In this document: positions 60,117 to 64,000 of the stretch, piece by piece
Numbering within the stretch: the stretch's first letter is position 1
Layout: each line of letters starts with the position of its first letter
Position numbers and translations under genes: made by a program
The notes under the pieces: model-generated
The model's database searches: none
The model's input: only the letters and a program-made list of their open reading frames with translations
What the model was told of the DNA's origin: nothing
DNA from: Streptosporangium sp. NBC_01756
GTDB taxonomy: Bacteria > Actinomycetota > Actinomycetes > Streptosporangiales > Streptosporangiaceae
Length of the DNA stretch: 64,000 bases
Direction of reading: 5' to 3'
NCBI RefSeq assembly: GCF_035917975.1
Contig: NZ_CP109130.1
Coordinates: 1,922,001 to 1,986,000, forward strand

Positions 60117-61025
60117 ATGAGAAACGTGTGCGTCATCGGCGGCAGCCGCTACTTCGGAAGGCACCTGATCGAGTTGCTGCGCGCCTCCGGGGCCCGGGTC
60201 ACGGTCGTCAACCGGGGTTCGACTGCCCCGCCGGACGGGGTCGACCACGTCATCGCCGACCGCGACGACGAGGACGGCTTCAGCGCGGCCCTCGCCGGCC
60301 GGACCTTCGACGTGGTGCTCGACCAGGTCTGTTACCGGCCGCAGCAGGCCGCCATCGCGCGGCGCGTCTTCGCGGGGCGCACCGGACGCTATGTGATGAC
60401 CTCGACCATGGAGGTGTACGACCCGGCCACCTCCGACCTGCTACGGCCCTCCCGGCCGGGCGTCGCGGTCACCGAGCGGTCCGTGGACCCCGGTGTCTGG
60501 CCCGTCCGGCCCGTCCACACCGCGGACGAGGCCGTCGACTACGCCGAAGGAAAGCGCCAGGCCGAGGCGGTCTTCACCCGTGATCCCGTTTTCCCGTACG
60601 TCAGCGTGCGCAGCGCGCACGTCCTCGGCGGCGGCGCCCGGGACTTCACCGGACGGCTCGCGCACTATGTGCGGCGCGTCGCGGCGGGCGAGCCGGTCGT
60701 CATCCACCGTGACCCGTTCCCGACCTCGTTCGTCAACGACCGGGAGATCGCCGAACTGCTGTACTGGGCGGCCGGCGCCGAGTTCACCGGGCCGGTCAAC
60801 GCCTGCTCCGACGGCGAGCTGAGCGTGACCGAGCTGTGCTCGCTCGTCGCGGCACGCGTGGGCAGGGAGCCGGTCTACCAGGTGTCCGGCGACGGGCACG
60901 CCTCGCCGTACTCCTTCGACCGCTACTACGCCATGGACAACGGCCGGGCCACCCGGCTGGGATTCACCTTCTCGAAGGCGGCCGAGTGGCTGCCGGACGC
61001 CATCACCGAAAGCCTGGAGGCCTGA
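60117..61025 (+). CDS. NAD-dependent epimerase/dehydratase
   Basis: 302 aa from ATG 60117. Atypical Rossmann opening VCVIGGSRYFGRHLIELLRA (GGSRYFGRH in place of GxxGxxG, as in the SDR group near chloroplast stem-loop RNA-binding-like epimerases), MTSTMEVYDP and AVDYAEGKRQAEAV (Y-x3-K-type catalytic pair YAEGK). Ends one base before the aldo/keto reductase gene, so the two are one unit. Sugar or small-molecule substrate unknown. Confidence 0.88.
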   Translation: MRNVCVIGGSRYFGRHLIELLRASGARVTVVNRGSTAPPDGVDHVIADRDDEDGFSAALAGRTFDVVLDQVCYRPQQAAIARRVFAGRTGRYVMTSTMEVYDPATSDLLRPSRPGVAVTERSVDPGVWPVRPVHTADEAVDYAEGKRQAEAVFTRDPVFPYVSVRSAHVLGGGARDFTGRLAHYVRRVAAGEPVVIHRDPFPTSFVNDREIAELLYWAAGAEFTGPVNACSDGELSVTELCSLVAARVGREPVYQVSGDGHASPYSFDRYYAMDNGRATRLGFTFSKAAEWLPDAITESLEA

Positions 61026-61026
61026 C

Positions 61027-61920
61027 ATGCGGAACCGTCGGATCGGCGACATCCGGACAAGTGCGATCGGCCTGGGCGCCATGCCGCTGTCCATCGAAGG
61101 GCGGCCCGATGAGGCCCGGGCCATCGCCACGATCCACGCCGCGCTCGATGCCGGGGTGACCCTCATCGACACGGCCGACTCCTACCAGTGGCACGCGGAC
61201 GAAGTCGGCCACAACGAGGAGCTGATCGCGCGGGCACTGGCCGCCTACGGTCCCGGCGCGGCCTCGGTCCTGGTCGCGACCAAGGGGGGACGCGGGCGGC
61301 CGGGCGACGGTTCGTGGACCGTGACCGGAACCCCCGACCATCTCAAGCGCGCCTGCGAGGGTTCGCTCAGGCGGCTCGGTGTGGAGTCCCTCGGCCTCTA
61401 CCAGCTCCACAAGCCGGACCCGGCGGTGCCGTGGGCCGAGTCCGTCGGGGCGCTGCGCGACCTGCTCGACGCGGGCAAGATCCGGATGGCCGGGCTGTCG
61501 AACGTCACCACCGAGCAGATCCGGCAGGCCCGCCTGATCCTCGGCGACCGGCTCGTGTCGGTGCAGAACCGCTACTCCCCCGCCGTCCGCGACAGCGCGC
61601 CGGAGCTGCGGCTCTGCGAAGAGCTCGGGATCGCCTTCCTGCCATGGAGCCCGCTGGGCGGCGTCTCCCGCAGCGCCCTCGACGGCCCCTCCCGGCTCGC
61701 CTCCCCGGCCACCGCCTTCCACGCGGTCGCCGCCGAACGCGCCGTGAGCCCGCAGCGGGTCGCGCTCGCCTGGCTGCTCGCCCGGTCCCCGGTGGTCGTC
61801 CCGATTCCGGGTGCCAGCCGTCCGGAGACGATCCGCGACTCCGCTGCGGCGGCGGAGCTGCTCCTCACCCCTGACGAGCTGGCCCGGCTGTCCGGTGATC
61901 ACGTCCCGGCCTCCCGGTGA
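61027..61920 (+). CDS. Aldo/keto reductase
   Basis: 297 aa. AKR landmarks: IGLGAMPLSIEGRPDEARAI, GVTLIDTADSYQWHADEVGH (catalytic Asp and Tyr), VLVATKGGRGRP (Lys), LYQLHKPDPAVPW (His) and PIPGASRPETIRDSAAA (NADPH contacts). The catalytic tetrad is complete. Translated together with the epimerase; a strong hairpin follows. Confidence 0.92.
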   Translation: MRNRRIGDIRTSAIGLGAMPLSIEGRPDEARAIATIHAALDAGVTLIDTADSYQWHADEVGHNEELIARALAAYGPGAASVLVATKGGRGRPGDGSWTVTGTPDHLKRACEGSLRRLGVESLGLYQLHKPDPAVPWAESVGALRDLLDAGKIRMAGLSNVTTEQIRQARLILGDRLVSVQNRYSPAVRDSAPELRLCEELGIAFLPWSPLGGVSRSALDGPSRLASPATAFHAVAAERAVSPQRVALAWLLARSPVVVPIPGASRPETIRDSAAAAELLLTPDELARLSGDHVPASR

Positions 61921-61922
61921 CA

Positions 61923-61987
61923 GGCGGCCGGCGCCGACTGGCCGGCCGCCCCGTCCACGGCCCGTCAGATCACCACGACCCGTGGAC
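61923..61987. terminator. Two stacked hairpins between convergent genes
   Basis: First stem GGCGGCCGGC (61923-61932) with GCCGGCCGCC (61941-61950); second stem GTCCACGG (61953-61960) with CCGTGGAC (61980-61987). Lies between the aldo/keto reductase stop and the convergent secreted-protein gene; probably bidirectional. Confidence 0.7.
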
Positions 61988-62031
61988 CTTCTGACGGCGC
62001 ATCCGGTTCACCGGACACGCCCGCTCCGGGT

Positions 62032-63081
62032 TCACTGACCGCAGCGCCAGACCGTCGGCCGGGTGTTGGTGGTGTTCGGGATGGGCTGGGAACCGCTGAT
62101 CGTTTCGTCGTCCCCGACGACGTATGCGTCGCTGTCGGCGTCGCCGAGGATGGAGTCGAACGTCCAGAGCCGCCAGATGCTGTTGAAGTAGCTGTAGTTC
62201 GCCCCCTCGTCGGAGCTGGCCTTGATCAGGCCGTTCCGGTTGATGCTTTCGGCGGAACTGGTGCCGGGCAGCAGGTGCAGGCTCCTGTCCCTGTCCCACA
62301 TCACGCCGTCGGAGTAGTACTTGCCCGCGGCATCCTGGCGGGTGACGTCGCCGACCACCCGGCCGTTGGAGATGTCGCGCACGATGGTGCGCGTCGCCCC
62401 CGGCACCGTGGGCAGGTAGGTGGTCACGCCGTCGCGCAGCAGCCCCACCGCGTACGTCCCCTGGCTGCCGTTGAAGTTGAGCAGCATCGTGCCGTCATCG
62501 TCGATCCCCACGAGGACGCCGTCCTGGGGAAGGGCGGGCAGCGCTTCGAACTTGTCCGGCTGGTCACCGGGCCAGCGCACCTGGATGGTCTGGTAGACGC
62601 CGTCGATGTTGCCCCAGACCCAGCCGATGATGTCGCCGTTGTCCTTGATGGCCCTGGGAGCGGAGACGTACGTACCGGCCGGCTTCGGCAGCGGCTCCAT
62701 CTTGCCGTTACGGGTGCGCCAGCCCTCGCTGCTGGGGAGCGTGCTGCCACTGGGGTTGACGCCGATGACGGTCCCGGCGGGATTCTGCCCCAACACAACG
62801 GTCCGGACGGTCCCCGTCCCGTAATCGGTGGTCGTCCCGTTCTTCCACGCCACCACCCGGCGCTTCCCGTCGGCGCCCTGTGCCGTACCGGCGTAGCCGC
62901 CCTGATCGTCCGTCACCGAGACCGTGCCCGTCGTCGTGCCGGCGGGCAGCGGCAGCGCGCTCGCCTGCCATACGCATCCCACTGCGGCGACCGCCGGAGC
63001 GGCCGTCGCGGCCGGGGCGTACAGGACGCCGGACAACAGCGCCACGGACAGCGCCGCGCCTCCCAGAACTCTGGATCTCAC
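62032..63081 (-). CDS. Secreted beta-propeller-like protein
   Basis: 349 aa from GTG 63081 with AAGGA ahead. Sec signal peptide (~1-28, VALLSGVLYAPAATA-A). The mature part is a series of strand-rich repeats with the pattern W(K/R)...T.D.GTG.V... then NPAGTVIGVNPSG, AIKDNGDIIGWVWGNIDG, GIDDDGTMLLNFNGSQG, DISNGRVVGDVTRQDA, similar to HAF/extracellular propeller repeats. Two Cys (GCVW near the start, WRCGQ at the end) could pair. No catalytic motif; function unknown. Longer open sequence upstream overlaps the promoter and is not coding in style. Confidence 0.8.
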   Translation of the reverse strand: MRSRVLGGAALSVALLSGVLYAPAATAAPAVAAVGCVWQASALPLPAGTTTGTVSVTDDQGGYAGTAQGADGKRRVVAWKNGTTTDYGTGTVRTVVLGQNPAGTVIGVNPSGSTLPSSEGWRTRNGKMEPLPKPAGTYVSAPRAIKDNGDIIGWVWGNIDGVYQTIQVRWPGDQPDKFEALPALPQDGVLVGIDDDGTMLLNFNGSQGTYAVGLLRDGVTTYLPTVPGATRTIVRDISNGRVVGDVTRQDAAGKYYSDGVMWDRDRSLHLLPGTSSAESINRNGLIKASSDEGANYSYFNSIWRLWTFDSILGDADSDAYVVGDDETISGSQPIPNTTNTRPTVWRCGQ

Positions 63082-63373
63082 GGTAATCCTTCCCACGTCG
63101 CGGTGGGCACGGTCGTGCCCACCGCCAACTCTGGGCGCGTGCCACGCCTTCCTCGACCCCGGCGACACCCCTGCCCGTCCCCGGCTCCGGCCGGCTGCGG
63201 CCACCGCCTCGGTGACCGGATCACCGTGACCGCCGGAGAACTCCGGCGATCCTCCTCCCGGAGGCGGCCCCTGCTCGCCGCCGGAGGGGTACGCCACGGC
63301 CGGGAGGCCGCCGCCCTCGAAACGCCCGGCCTTCGAGGAGGGCCGGATCCCGCCGGGATGGCATGCTGACAGG

Positions 63374-64000
63374 GTGGTCGAACCTGACGTGTGCCTGCGT
63401 ATCGACAGCGAACTGCTGCTGTTCCTGCCCACGAGCCGCCGACATGAGTGGCAGCGGGTGGCGCCCGACGGGACGTCGACGCTGGGGCATGTCGTGCAGT
63501 CGGTCGGCGTCCCGCTGCCGGAGGTGGGGTCCATGACCGTCGACGGCGTGCTGACCGGCCCGTCCTACCAGCCGGCCGCCGGTGACGTGGTCCATGTTCA
63601 CGCCGTACCCCGCCCCCAGCGGGTGCCCCTCGAACCCGGGCAGCTCGCGCCCCGCTTCCTGCTCGACGTCCATCTCGGCACCCTCGCCCGGCGGCTCCGG
63701 CTGCTGGGCATCGACGCGAGCTACCACAACGACATGGACGATCCCTCACTGGTCGTCGAGGCGAACGCCGAACGCCGCGTGCTGCTGACCCAGGACCACG
63801 GCCTGCTGCGCCGCCGGGCGCTCTGGTTCGGCGCCTACGTGCGGGGCATCAGGCCGGATGACCAGCTCGGCGACCTGCTGGAACGGTTCGCGCCGCCGTT
63901 GCGGCCGTGGACCCGCTGCACGGCCTGCAACGGAGAGCTGACGCCCGTCGACAAGGGCGAGATCGAGCGCCGGCTGGAGGCCGGCACCCGGCGCTCCTAC
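63374..64000 (+). CDS. Mut7-C RNase-domain protein, 3' end cut by window
   Basis: 209 codons from GTG 63374 to the window edge. N-terminal ~85 residues resemble the Mut7-C ubiquitin-like domain (VCLRIDSELLLFLPTSRRHE, then GDVVHVHAVPRP). From ~97 the Mut7-C PIN-like domain is clear: RFLLDVHLGTLARRLRLLGI, DASYHNDMDDPSLVVEANAE, VLLTQDHGLLRRRALWFGAY, then the first half of a zinc ribbon (WTRCTACNGELTPVD). Predicted RNA-processing nuclease. The second CxxC of the ribbon would be beyond the window. Its 292-bp upstream spacer holds promoters for this gene and the divergent secreted protein. Confidence 0.9.
   Translation, partial: MVEPDVCLRIDSELLLFLPTSRRHEWQRVAPDGTSTLGHVVQSVGVPLPEVGSMTVDGVLTGPSYQPAAGDVVHVHAVPRPQRVPLEPGQLAPRFLLDVHLGTLARRLRLLGIDASYHNDMDDPSLVVEANAERRVLLTQDHGLLRRRALWFGAYVRGIRPDDQLGDLLERFAPPLRPWTRCTACNGELTPVDKGEIERRLEAGTRRSY

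Overview
The window is high-GC DNA with GTG and TTG starts, tightly overlapping genes and actinobacterial families throughout (PucR and BTAD/LAL-type regulators, WXG100 proteins, actinobacterial-style cyclase and STAND genes). It most resembles the chromosome of a soil actinomycete, probably of the Streptosporangium/Nonomuraea type. The genus is inferred from overall gene style, not from a marker gene.

Left part (1-16.3 kb). The window opens inside an RloA-like ATPase followed by RloB, a two-gene putative defence pair. Next come an ABC exporter with a PucR-type regulator, a FAD monooxygenase, a patatin and a PlsC-type acyltransferase, and a large NACHT-LRR protein of the bacterial NLR-like type. 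A cobalamin segment follows: a SHOCT protein, cobQ with an in-frame amber codon just before its catalytic His, cbiB/cobD, and an APH-fold kinase. Several short tandem repeats lie between these genes.

Island (16.37-27.1 kb). A tRNA-Arg(TCT) with its terminator is duplicated about 10.7 kb downstream, and the remnant of a tyrosine recombinase sits beside the intact tRNA. The island carries an M48-like membrane protein without zinc ligands, an Imm32-like protein, an NB-ARC/TPR STAND protein with a 125-aa partner, and a four-gene module. That module is a PycTM-type membrane effector, a class III nucleotide cyclase, a large protein with a degenerate P-loop, and a helical protein. It looks like an expanded Pycsar-type cyclic-nucleotide defence locus and is the best candidate here for a poorly described system.

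Middle (27.2-38 kb). A PP2C-type phosphatase, a GNAT acetyltransferase and a decayed regulator precede a type VII-like export operon: a YbaB-like protein, a WXG100-like protein, and a 2059-aa giant protein with a WXG-like head and a repetitive beta-rich body. A Pro-rich single-pass membrane protein lies opposite. A 26-bp hairpin and a ~280-bp repeat each occur twice, once inside and once outside the island.

Right part (38-64 kb). This holds a nucleotidyltransferase, a MarR-controlled small operon, and a cluster of broken genes (SDR, alpha/beta hydrolase, quinone oxidoreductase, AraC, TolB). It also holds a secreted PI-PLC-like enzyme with a beta-propeller-like insert and a YciO/Sua5 homologue. 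A divergent catabolic locus joins an oligopeptide ABC transporter, an amidohydrolase and an M19-like protein to an IclR regulator and an ornithine-cyclodeaminase homologue. Tryptophan 2,3-dioxygenase with an Lrp regulator, a LysR/epimerase/aldo-keto reductase group, a secreted protein and a Mut7-C protein cut by the window edge complete it.
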